36,432 nucleotides of DNA, taken from the NCBI GenBank assembly GCA_001468865.1, contig LDIY01000035.1:1-36432 (forward strand), in the 5' to 3' direction. Both the position numbers and the translations under genes were made by a program. This document shows positions 13,485 to 21,344 of this stretch, piece by piece. The notes under the pieces were generated by a model. That model did not search any database and was not told where the DNA came from. It saw nothing but the letters and a program-made list of their open reading frames with translations. Numbering within the stretch: the stretch's first letter is position 1; each line of letters begins with the position of its first letter. Source of the stretch: a candidate division TM6 bacterium SOIL31 (GTDB lineage: Bacteria; Babelota; Babeliae; Babelales; Vermiphilaceae).

Positions 13485-16400
13485 ATGTCTCAACTAACTG
13501 CTGAAAAGAAAAGCTTCAAAGATACGCTCAACCTTCCTCATACCGATTTTCCAATTCGTCCCAATCATAAAGAAGATGATCCTAAGCTATTGCAACGCTG
13601 GGAAAAGGAAAATCTCTGCCAGCGCGCATTTAATCTTCATAAAGGACAAGAAAAATTTATTCTTCATGATGGTCCCCCTTATGCTAATGGGCACCTTCAC
13701 CTGGGGCATGCCTATAATAAAATTTTAAAAGATATTGTCACCAAATCCCAACGCATGATGGGCAAACACGTCCCAGTAGTTCCAGGATGGGATTGCCATG
13801 GGCTGCCAATTGAATTTGCGGTGAAAAAGGAAAATCCGGAACTTTCTGGCGATGCACTGAAAAAAGCGTGTCGTGAATATGCTACTAAATGGATTAATAT
13901 CCAGCGTGAAGAATTCAAGCAGCTTGGCGTAATCATGAATTGGGATCATCCTTACACCACTATGAGCTTTGACTATGAAGCTCGCATTCTTAATGCGTTT
14001 GGGATCTTGGTAAAAAAAGGATACATCGAACGTAAAAATAAAACTGTGCCCTGGTGCCCTACCTGCCAAACAGTGTTAGCTTCAGCAGAAATTGAATATC
14101 AAGACCGCAAAGATCCATCAATTTACGTGCTTTTTACTTTAGAAAAAAGCACGGCTGATGAATTATTTCCTCAATTACAAGATAAACCAATCAGTTTATT
14201 AGTATGGACAACCACACCATGGACCTTACCGCTCAATCGTGCAGTGCTTTTAAAGCCAAACACCGAATATGCAATTCTTGAAGCTGGCGATAATTATATC
14301 GTTGTTGGCAAAGCTTTAGTTGATAAAATGGTTGCCATGCTTGAAATTCCTAAAAATGTTGTTACCGAATTTAATTCCCAAATATTGGTGAATGCTGGAG
14401 CGCAAGTAGCGCATCCCTTTATTGCAGATCAATTTTCACCTATTTTAGTGGATGATTCAGTCGCCACAGAAGATGGTACCGCATGTGTGCACAACGCACC
14501 AGGAGTAGGACCAATTGACTATGAAGTTGGAATAAAAAATGAATTAGAAATTTACTCACCAATAACTCCTGATGGTCATTATACTGCCGACATCAAACCT
14601 ACAGAGTTAGCAGGAGTATCGGTGACGCAAGCGCATGGGTGGGTAATTCAGAAACTAATGGATGTTGGCAAGCTGATGTTCAAAACGAGCATCAAGCATT
14701 CTTATCCTCATTGCTGGCGCTGCCGCGGAGGATTAATTTTCCGTGCAACTAAACAATGGTTCTGCGATTTATCAAAAAATAATCTTAAAGAAGAATCGGT
14801 TGAAGCAATTTCTCGCATTAAAATGCTTCCTGAAGCATCACACAATCGTTTTGAAGCAACAGTTGAAGGCCGTCTTGAATGGTGTCTTTCTCGTCAGCGT
14901 ACATGGGGTGTGCCAATACCAGCGCTTATTTGCAATAATTGTGACTATGCATACGTAAATAAGGAATTTATTGATGAAGTTGCTGTGCATGTTGCCAAAA
15001 AGGGCATTGAATATTGGGATACCATATCAATGGAGTCTTTATTAAAAAATTCAGGTGCATGCCCTAACTGCATAAGCGGTAGCTTATGCAAGGAAACTGA
15101 CATCCTGGATGTGTGGTTCGATTCTGGCGTGAGTCATTACGCAGTTCTTCATAATCCTGATTTAGCATATCCGGCTAATATGTATCTTGAAGGTAAAGAC
15201 CAACATCGTGGTTGGTTCCAAAGTTCGTTGTTAACCAGTATGATTATTGAACAAACTCCTTGCGTGAAAACGATTGTAACACATGGTTATACCGTGGATG
15301 CGCAAGGCCGCAAGATGTCCAAATCTTTAGGAAATGTTGTTGTTCCACAAGATATCATTGATACCCTAGGAACTGATGGGTTACGGTTATGGGCCTCCAG
15401 TATTGATAATGCCAGTGACCCGGTGGTTTCTGATATATTGATCAAAAATGTCCAAGAAGTGTTTCGCAAAATTCGCAACACCTGTAGATTCTTAATCTCT
15501 AATATTAATGATTTTGATATTATGCACAATGCGGTCCTGACAGAAAAAATGAAAGCAATTGATCTGTATGCATTGCAAGAACTGTACGAACTGCATCAAG
15601 AAATCATCATTGCGTATCAAGAATATAATTTCACGCGAGTCTTTCACCTACTTGGTACGTATTGTTCAGTCAATTTGAGTGCGTTTTATTTGGATATCAT
15701 CAAAGATAGATTGTATGTAGAAAAAAGTAATGGTTTAGAGCGTCGTTCTGCTCAAACAGTTTGTTATTATATCCTTGATACATTGACTAAGTTGATGGCA
15801 CCCATTTTATCATTCACGGCAGAACAGTTATCTGATGAATATCAAAAAGATAAAACTGATTCTATTCATCTGCAGCAATTTCCTGCGTTAGAAAATATCT
15901 GGGAACGGTTGGGTCAAAGAAAATATGCCCAAGAAGATCGTGTAGGGCATTACTCTTCTAATCTTGCAACTATTGATACTATGCAAGATATTGCATCACA
16001 ACATATGCATGAAGATGTGTGGCAGCTGTTGAAAGAAGTTCGCTCTGCCTTGCTTAAGGCGATTGAATTGCAGCGTGAGAAAAGCATTATCAAACATTCG
16101 CTTGAAGCTCAGGTGACATTGTATATTGATCCGCAAGCTGAATATTATCAAAAAATCAATACTTTCTTTGTGAGTCTTGAAGATAAAGGCGAAGCAGCTG
16201 AAGAGTTCTTAAAAGAATTTTTAATTGTTTCCCAATGTGCTATTGCAATAAGTAATAACAATCTCGAAGAAACAGAACTAAAAGGCCTCTTTGCGCGCGT
16301 GGAACATGCAGCAGGCATGAAATGTCCTCGGTGTTGGCAATGGGATATTACAGAAGATCCTGATCATTTGTGTAATCGGTGCCAGAAGATAGTGAGATAA
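13485..16400 (+). CDS. ileS: Isoleucyl-tRNA synthetase
   Basis: This class I aminoacyl-tRNA synthetase charges tRNA-Ile. Starting at the ATG at 13485, preceded by AAGGA, it has 971 residues; the frame is open 43 codons upstream, but that extension is hydrophobic and unlike the family. Landmarks: the HIGH motif HLGH (72-75) within GPPYANGHLHLGH, the WTTTPWTLP segment of the editing (CP1) domain, KMSKS at 610-614, and a C-terminal zinc site C947/C950/C963/C966, as in the bacterial-type enzyme. The zinc site and editing domain look intact. It ends in a terminator shared with the convergent gene. The long leader with a hairpin suggests possible control, although no T-box was recognised. Confidence 0.97.
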   Translation: MSQLTAEKKSFKDTLNLPHTDFPIRPNHKEDDPKLLQRWEKENLCQRAFNLHKGQEKFILHDGPPYANGHLHLGHAYNKILKDIVTKSQRMMGKHVPVVPGWDCHGLPIEFAVKKENPELSGDALKKACREYATKWINIQREEFKQLGVIMNWDHPYTTMSFDYEARILNAFGILVKKGYIERKNKTVPWCPTCQTVLASAEIEYQDRKDPSIYVLFTLEKSTADELFPQLQDKPISLLVWTTTPWTLPLNRAVLLKPNTEYAILEAGDNYIVVGKALVDKMVAMLEIPKNVVTEFNSQILVNAGAQVAHPFIADQFSPILVDDSVATEDGTACVHNAPGVGPIDYEVGIKNELEIYSPITPDGHYTADIKPTELAGVSVTQAHGWVIQKLMDVGKLMFKTSIKHSYPHCWRCRGGLIFRATKQWFCDLSKNNLKEESVEAISRIKMLPEASHNRFEATVEGRLEWCLSRQRTWGVPIPALICNNCDYAYVNKEFIDEVAVHVAKKGIEYWDTISMESLLKNSGACPNCISGSLCKETDILDVWFDSGVSHYAVLHNPDLAYPANMYLEGKDQHRGWFQSSLLTSMIIEQTPCVKTIVTHGYTVDAQGRKMSKSLGNVVVPQDIIDTLGTDGLRLWASSIDNASDPVVSDILIKNVQEVFRKIRNTCRFLISNINDFDIMHNAVLTEKMKAIDLYALQELYELHQEIIIAYQEYNFTRVFHLLGTYCSVNLSAFYLDIIKDRLYVEKSNGLERRSAQTVCYYILDTLTKLMAPILSFTAEQLSDEYQKDKTDSIHLQQFPALENIWERLGQRKYAQEDRVGHYSSNLATIDTMQDIASQHMHEDVWQLLKEVRSALLKAIELQREKSIIKHSLEAQVTLYIDPQAEYYQKINTFFVSLEDKGEAAEEFLKEFLIVSQCAIAISNNNLEETELKGLFARVEHAAGMKCPRCWQWDITEDPDHLCNRCQKIVR

Positions 16401-16418
16401 AACAATTGGTTTAAATTA

Positions 16419-16450
16419 AAAAAGAGGCCTGCCAAAGCAAGCCTCTTTTT
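16419..16450. terminator. Bidirectional terminator between ileS and the 193-residue secreted protein
   Basis: AAAAAGAGGC (16419-16428) pairs with GCCTCTTTTT (16441-16450), with an inner TGC/GCA pair. T runs exist on both strands. The GAGGC...GCCTC core recurs at 17157-17178 and 17848-17870. Confidence 0.8.
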
Positions 16451-16471
16451 CTTAGCTATAAACTTAATTAA

Positions 16472-17053
16472 TTAACGGAGATGCGCAAAAACTGGCAAAT
16501 AATCGTCTATTTGTTTTTTTGCATTCTCGTCAAGCATCCCTTCAATTTCGATTTGTTTGCTTTCAAAAAAATCAAGATTAAATTTTGAATCGAGAGAGTA
16601 AATAATCGCTCCCTGTTTGTGGGGATAAAAAGCTGCTTGCTTTAACCGACACGCTTCTTTAGCTTCTTTGTGGAGTAATTTACAAAATGATCCTAGATTT
16701 TTGAGTATTTTGTTTTCCGTAATTTGGATTACCGTAGGATAAAAGACGAGAGAAAACGCATCGACTTTGCCATCATAACAAGAGGTTTTTGCATAGTTAG
16801 AAGCCATCAGCGATATTAACGTTTCTTTAGTGGTTTTTTCTGTAATATTTCCCATAAAGTAGTCTGGGTTAAACCAACCTTTTTCGTTCACTGAAATCAA
16901 TAGTGAAGGAACCAATGTTAATAAGCCTTTATCGAGCATAATGGGTTTGGGCGATTCATTTGAAGTTACTATTTTGGGTTCTGCGGCATAACAATTATAA
17001 GTAACTATTGAACCCATCATTATTGCCATAATAAACAATTTTTGACGTTGCAT
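16472..17053 (-). CDS. Secreted protein of unknown function, tandem paralogue 2
   Basis: The 193-residue protein has a signal peptide (KLFIMAIMMGSIVTYNCYA, cut near residue 23-24) and is clearly paralogous to the next gene upstream (17198-17761). Identical blocks include LDKGLLTLVPSLL and EACRLKQA, and nearly all of FYPHKQGAIIYSLDS. I do not recognise the family. The centre differs most between the copies, while the start and the FYPHKQGAIIYSLDS block are conserved, which may mark the functional core. Its strong site AAGGAGA precedes the ATG at 17053, and a terminator precedes its own upstream region, so it is transcribed separately from its twin. Confidence 0.75.
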   Translation of the reverse strand: MQRQKLFIMAIMMGSIVTYNCYAAEPKIVTSNESPKPIMLDKGLLTLVPSLLISVNEKGWFNPDYFMGNITEKTTKETLISLMASNYAKTSCYDGKVDAFSLVFYPTVIQITENKILKNLGSFCKLLHKEAKEACRLKQAAFYPHKQGAIIYSLDSKFNLDFFESKQIEIEGMLDENAKKQIDDYLPVFAHLR

Positions 17054-17082
17054 AGCGATCTCCTTCTGTTAACTGTTAATGA

Positions 17083-17111
17083 AATTTATTATCAAGTACT
17101 CTATCAGATTT
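17083..17111. repeat. 29-bp upstream repeat, copy 1
   Basis: The 29 bases are identical to 17785-17813 and sit at about the same distance before each of the two paralogous genes. They are probably a co-duplicated promoter or leader. Confidence 0.8.
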
Positions 17112-17150
17112 CATGCTTACAGCAAGGTTGAAATAAAAAGTTATACAAAG

Positions 17151-17178
17151 AAAAAAGAGGCCCGCAAATGCAGGCCTC
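17151..17178 (-). terminator. Terminator of the 187-residue secreted protein gene
   Basis: GAGGCC (17157-17162) and GCA pair with TGC and GGCCTC (17173-17178); the six A at 17151-17156 form the T run on the minus strand. Confidence 0.75.
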
Positions 17179-17197
17179 CCTTTTGTGCATAACTTAA

Positions 17198-17761
17198 CTA
17201 ATTTCTACCTAACCTCTCAAAAATAGGCAAACGAAGAACGATTTCCCCTTTAGCATTTTCATCAATCATCTGTTCTAGTTCTTTTTCCTTGCTTTCAAAG
17301 AAATGAATATTGAAGTTTGAATCGAGGGAATAAATAATAGCTCCTTGCTTGTGGGGATAGAAGACTGCTTGTTTTAAGCGACAAGCTTCTTTAACTTCTT
17401 CGTGGATAAAATTGGAAAATGAACCAAGATTTTTCAGTATATTGCCTTCAATTCTTACTATTGTAGGACAAAAAAGGTAATCACAACCATCATGTTTTGA
17501 TTCTAACGAATACTGATGACTACCCATAAGATTCGCCAAAGTGTTCGGTTCACCTCTTTTTACATCTCGCATAAAAAAATAATTTTTAAATAAGCTGCCT
17601 TTTCCTAATAGTGAAGGAACTAAGGTTAATAAGCCTTTATCGAGCAGAATTGGTTTGGGCGATGTATTTGAAGTTACTATTTTCGGTTCTGCAGCATAAC
17701 AATTATGACTGGCTATAGATCCGATCATGAGAGCCGTAATAAACAATTTTTGATGTTGCAT
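17198..17761 (-). CDS. Secreted protein of unknown function, tandem paralogue 1
   Basis: The 187-residue protein has a signal peptide (KLFITALMIGSIASHNCYA). About half of its residues match the neighbouring 193-residue protein, highest near the start (AAEPKIVTSN, SPKPI, LDKGLLTLVPSLL) and in the second half (ILKNLGSF, EACRLKQA, FYPHKQGAIIYSLDS). The family is not recognised. Two Cys in the centre (DGCDYLFCP) differ from the single Cys of the twin. An AAGGAGA site precedes the ATG at 17761. Each copy carries its own terminator and a shared 29-bp upstream block, so the duplication covered the whole transcription unit. Confidence 0.75.
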   Translation of the reverse strand: MQHQKLFITALMIGSIASHNCYAAEPKIVTSNTSPKPILLDKGLLTLVPSLLGKGSLFKNYFFMRDVKRGEPNTLANLMGSHQYSLESKHDGCDYLFCPTIVRIEGNILKNLGSFSNFIHEEVKEACRLKQAVFYPHKQGAIIYSLDSNFNIHFFESKEKELEQMIDENAKGEIVLRLPIFERLGRN

Positions 17762-17784
17762 AACTGTCTCCTTTTACTTAAGTG

Positions 17785-17813
17785 AATTTATTATCAAGTA
17801 CTCTATCAGATTT
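17785..17813. repeat. 29-bp upstream repeat, copy 2
   Basis: Identical to 17083-17111; see there. Confidence 0.8.
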
Positions 17814-17840
17814 TGTGTATAATGCCAGAATGATACAAAC

Positions 17841-17870
17841 AAAAAAAGAGGCTTGCACATTGCAAGCCTC
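17841..17870 (-). terminator. Terminator of the 638-residue secreted protein gene
   Basis: GAGGCTTGCA (17848-17857) pairs perfectly with TGCAAGCCTC (17861-17870) around a 3-base loop; seven A at 17841-17847 give the T run on the minus strand. Confidence 0.85.
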
Positions 17871-17897
17871 TTATCAAATAATCCAGTACAGGATATT

Positions 17898-19814
17898 TTA
17901 TTCTAATGCTAGTTCTTCTTCTAACTCTTCCACAGGAAAAACAGGTTTTATTTCTTTTTTTGGTCTTTGCACTTTAGCTTGTGCTGTTCCAAATTTTTTA
18001 GCATTTTCAAAGAGTGTATCAATATTTTCTTTGATATCAAATAAAGAAGCACGCGAGGTAACTTTTTCTGCAAGTTCTACGTTTTCCTCACCTAACACCG
18101 CATCTTCTGCACCAAAGTATGCCCATCTTATTGCAGCAGGCAGCGTTTTAATATCAGTTCGCTGACTTAGTTCAGCATTTCCGCCAGCTAATGCAATGTT
18201 TTTCTTTTGTTCGTCTGTCACTTGCTCAAATGCATCAATGGATTTGCTTAACGTTTCAAGCGTTTTTTTATTTGTGTCAAAGAACTTACTAATCTCTCTT
18301 TGATAGTGCGCTAAGTCTTGCGCATTCAACTTAGCGCTTTCTTTATTTATTGTTTCCAATGCTTCATTCATGGCAGATATTTTTTTATCAACTATCTCAA
18401 TAAAAATAGAATTAGCTACAATAGCATCTGTGTTTTCATCAGCAATTATTTTTCCCCAATCGGCAAGTTTTGCTGGATTGCCTTCTTTATCTTCTTTTAA
18501 CAGATCATTAATGTCTTTAAAATTATTTTTAAGTTCGGCGATCGCTAATTCAAGGGTGTAATTAGGAATAAACTTGTCGCCCTTGGATTTTGTGCCTTTT
18601 TTATCTTTTTCATCTTTTGATTTTTCTTTGCCTTCTTCAGTGTCTCCGAGGTCGCTTCCATCTCTACTTGTTTTGCCACCGCTTGATCCACCGCCGCCAG
18701 AACTTTTACCGCCGCTACCTCCAGAACCACCACCATAAGAACCATCATCATAACCGCCATAATTACCATAATCATTATATCCTCCATAATTATCATAGCC
18801 GCCGTAGCCGCCATAAGGATCATAATAATTAGAATAATCATCATATCCATATCCGTAACCCATATCGCCTTCTGATCCAGCGCTTGTTGCGCTTACTGGG
18901 GTTCGTGGTGTACGAGCAGTATCTACTGATCTTTTATTTGCAGCCTCTTCAGCGAGACGGATTTTTTCTTCTTCTGGTGCATATTTTTGAAACAATGCAT
19001 CAAGCGATTGTGGTATATTGAGTAAATAAAAACTCTCAGCATATTTTGATAAAATACTCTTTATAGTTTCTTTTGATGCAGCGCTGAGTTTTTGAATGCC
19101 AAACTCAGGAATATTGATGAGTGAAACGAGTGCCTTAAGCTCTGTTTGCAATTGAATAAGATTGTTATATAAAGCCTCATCAGCTATGATTTCGAGAAGA
19201 AATTTATATTTTTTAGTGGTGAGATCTTGATCTTCGGCACGATATAGTTTTTGCACAAAAAGTTCAATTTCTTTTTTGAAAGCATCCCACTGTTTTTCAC
19301 TTTGCCAGTTAGCAATAGCGCCTTTTTTTGCCCATTGATTGATGCGTGCTGGAAGATCGGATGAACTGTTAACAAGAACCATAAAGAGATTGGATTGTGC
19401 AACAATATCACGAATGATAGCAAGTGCTGTTTCTACTTTTTGTTTATCTTGGGCACTGAGAACAACTTCTACTACTGGTTCTTGAACAACCGGTTCAATG
19501 ACATCAAATGGATTAGGCTCCATCATCATTGAGGGATCATCTGCAAACATCTCACCAAGAAATTGTTCAAATTCTTGATCACTCATATTTTCAAACATCT
19601 GTGTCATATCTGCAACACTCTGATTGAAAGCTGCTTGTTCTTCAGGCGAAAGACTGGATACATATTCTTCTATGGCCCTATTTGCTTCAGCAAGCTCTTT
19701 TTCGAAATCTTCCATGTTCATATTAGGTATCATCTGTCCTGCATTGAGCAGGGGAGAGCCAATACAGAAGAAAATAGTTACGAGTATGTTAAAAAATAGC
19801 GTGCGATATGTCAT
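17898..19814 (-). CDS. Secreted 638-residue protein with Gly/Tyr-rich low-complexity centre
   Basis: A signal peptide (FFNILVTIFFCIGSPLLNA, cut near residue 25) is followed by an acidic, Met-rich helical part (26-110), a mostly helical domain (about 117-290), a Gly/Tyr/Asp/Ser tract (318-380, units such as YGGYDNYGGY), a charged Lys/Asp/Glu linker (386-414), and a second helical domain (about 415-620). The ATG at 19814 has an AAAAGG site. I do not recognise the family. The tract resembles low-complexity segments of eukaryotic RNA-binding proteins and of adhesive or structural proteins, so self-association is possible, but this is inference. It is transcribed alone and divergently from the pseudopilin genes. 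Confidence 0.75.
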   Translation of the reverse strand: MTYRTLFFNILVTIFFCIGSPLLNAGQMIPNMNMEDFEKELAEANRAIEEYVSSLSPEEQAAFNQSVADMTQMFENMSDQEFEQFLGEMFADDPSMMMEPNPFDVIEPVVQEPVVEVVLSAQDKQKVETALAIIRDIVAQSNLFMVLVNSSSDLPARINQWAKKGAIANWQSEKQWDAFKKEIELFVQKLYRAEDQDLTTKKYKFLLEIIADEALYNNLIQLQTELKALVSLINIPEFGIQKLSAASKETIKSILSKYAESFYLLNIPQSLDALFQKYAPEEEKIRLAEEAANKRSVDTARTPRTPVSATSAGSEGDMGYGYGYDDYSNYYDPYGGYGGYDNYGGYNDYGNYGGYDDGSYGGGSGGSGGKSSGGGGSSGGKTSRDGSDLGDTEEGKEKSKDEKDKKGTKSKGDKFIPNYTLELAIAELKNNFKDINDLLKEDKEGNPAKLADWGKIIADENTDAIVANSIFIEIVDKKISAMNEALETINKESAKLNAQDLAHYQREISKFFDTNKKTLETLSKSIDAFEQVTDEQKKNIALAGGNAELSQRTDIKTLPAAIRWAYFGAEDAVLGEENVELAEKVTSRASLFDIKENIDTLFENAKKFGTAQAKVQRPKKEIKPVFPVEELEEELALE

Positions 19815-19965
19815 AGCGGATTACCTTTTCATTTATATTGCATCAAATTTCATTTTATCGGTATAGTCTACATAACTTTTATACCCATGCTCTATTATAT
19901 GTCGCACGGGGATCCCAGTAAAGAACTTAACGGTTGTTTTTTCTCAAAGATATCAAGAGAGAGCA

Positions 19966-20148
19966 ATGCAATCTAGAAGCGGATTTCTCCTTATTGAGTT
20001 AATGATCGGCTTACTAGTAGCAACTTTTTTCATGTTAATTATTACCCATTATATAATTGAAGTAAAAAGCACGCAACAGAAAGCACTGAAAAAAATTGAA
20101 CGATTTTCTTCTGCTCGCAATGAAGTGGAAAAAGCACTTATAAAATAA
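19966..20148 (+). CDS. Short prepilin-like protein
   Basis: The 60-residue protein begins with a type IV prepilin/pseudopilin signature: RSG followed by FLLIEL, so Gly is at -1, Phe at +1 and Glu at +5, then a hydrophobic helix (LMIGLLVATFFMLIITHYII). Prepilin peptidase would cut after the Gly. It is much shorter than a normal pilin (over 100 residues), with only a helix and a charged tail. It is the first of three similar genes, 10 bases before the next, and probably works with them in a type II secretion or type IV pilus-like machine. Confidence 0.75.
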   Translation: MQSRSGFLLIELMIGLLVATFFMLIITHYIIEVKSTQQKALKKIERFSSARNEVEKALIK

Positions 20149-20158
20149 TAGGATGATA

Positions 20159-20650
20159 ATGTTTCATCAAAAAGGATTTTCTTTACTATCATTTCTATTA
20201 TATCTTGTTCTTTTTTCTTTAATGATGCTTCTTTCGTGTCATATCGTAACGTCTTTGATTATTCCTTCTTTTTCTTCGATCAGAAGATCTCAATCTTTAA
20301 TAAGCTTACACATAGCAACCGATCTTTTTGTCAGAGACATACGTATCATGAGAAATAGTGAACATCAGTGGAAGGTGATACGTCCGCAGGAAGTGATTTG
20401 GAACCAGGGAAACTCCGATATTGGATGGTTATTTGTAGATAATCGCCTGGAAAGAAGAGAGGGTACTTATGATGAAGAATGGAAAAATAGTACAATGAGT
20501 ACCATTGCACGGAATATCTCAAAGGCCACATTTATATATGAAACACGTGGGGGGCGTGTAGTCGGTATAGAATTGGTTATGATGCCACCATGGCAGAAAG
20601 AAAAACCGGTTACGTGTTATGTAGCAGTCTCAAAACAGGAAAATGCATGA
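20159..20650 (+). CDS. Pseudopilin-like protein (minor, GspJ-like size)
   Basis: The ATG at 20159 has AGGA at a good distance; an ATG two codons upstream (20153) is also possible. The 163-residue protein starts with QKG then FSLLSFLLYLVLFSLMMLL, a class III (prepilin) signal, but +5 is Ser instead of the usual Glu. A globular part with a predicted beta-rich end follows. Size and position are like GspJ or PilW-type minor pseudopilins; I would not assign one. Its stop overlaps the start of the next gene by ATGA, so the three genes form an operon. Confidence 0.75.
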   Translation: MFHQKGFSLLSFLLYLVLFSLMMLLSCHIVTSLIIPSFSSIRRSQSLISLHIATDLFVRDIRIMRNSEHQWKVIRPQEVIWNQGNSDIGWLFVDNRLERREGTYDEEWKNSTMSTIARNISKATFIYETRGGRVVGIELVMMPPWQKEKPVTCYVAVSKQENA

Positions 20651-20799
20651 AAAGCCGCTTCCAGTACCGATCTGGATCATTAGTTCTCATGACGATTATT
20701 ATGATGACAGCATTTATTATCATTACCCATTCGATGTTGCGCGCCAGCACTTATCTTCTTTTGCTGGCACGGGAGCGAGAAAAATCAACTAGTAAGTAA
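20647..20799 (+). CDS. Very short pseudopilin-like or membrane peptide
   Basis: The 50-residue peptide starts at 20647 in an ATGA overlap with the previous stop. It has RSG then SLVLMTIIMMTAFIIITHSML, resembling the N-terminal helix of GspK/PilX-type proteins, which also lack Glu at +5. Almost nothing follows the helix, so it is either a minimal pseudopilin or the remnant of a longer gene. Confidence 0.6.
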   Translation: MKSRFQYRSGSLVLMTIIMMTAFIIITHSMLRASTYLLLLAREREKSTSK

Positions 20800-20808
20800 A
20801 AACCCTTA

Positions 20809-20837
20809 TTTTCAACTCTTTTTTTTTCCGCTATACT
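20809..20837 (+). promoter_or_regulatory. Candidate promoter of rplI-dnaB-ruvC
   Basis: TTTTCA (20809-20814), a 17-bp spacer and TATACT (20832-20837). The start would be near 20844, about 49 bases before rplI. Weak at -35. Confidence 0.35.
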
Positions 20838-20892
20838 TAAAGTATCGGTTAAAAGCCAAAAAATCGTACTTAATCGTCAAAGGGAGCATCCA

Positions 20893-21336
20893 ATGGAAGT
20901 ATACTTGCGTAAAGATGTTGAAAAAATAGGATTGGCCGGAGAAATCATCAAGGTTGGCGATGGTTTTGCTCGTAATTTTCTCATTCCCCAAGGCCTTGCC
21001 GTTGAAATTACCGCCCATAATAAAGGGCAATACCTCTCTAAAATTCGTAAAGTCGAAAATCGCAAAGAAGCGATCTCTTCTCAGACTGCTATGTTAGCCG
21101 AAAAAATGAATACCATTTCCGTTACACTCAAACGTAAAATGCATGATAATGGTCAGTTATATGGATCAATCAATGGATCAGAGATTGTTGAGGTTCTTGC
21201 AAGCCAGGGAATCAGCATTACCAAAGGTCAGGTAGAATTTGAAGCTCCGATCAAATCAAAAGGTACCTTTAAAGTCGGCGTTAAACTGACATCGCGGTTA
21301 AAACCAGCTATTACGGTAACAATTATTGCTGAGTAG
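20893..21336 (+). CDS. rplI: 50S ribosomal protein bL9
   Basis: The 147-residue protein begins MEVYLRKDVEKIGLAGE and contains the family signature KVGDGFARNFLIPQGLA, which binds 23S rRNA, then the long connecting helix and the C-terminal domain. AGGGAG precedes the ATG. dnaB starts only 8 bases after the stop; the rplI-dnaB pair is common in bacteria. Confidence 0.96.
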   Translation: MEVYLRKDVEKIGLAGEIIKVGDGFARNFLIPQGLAVEITAHNKGQYLSKIRKVENRKEAISSQTAMLAEKMNTISVTLKRKMHDNGQLYGSINGSEIVEVLASQGISITKGQVEFEAPIKSKGTFKVGVKLTSRLKPAITVTIIAE

Positions 21337-21344
21337 TATGTTAT

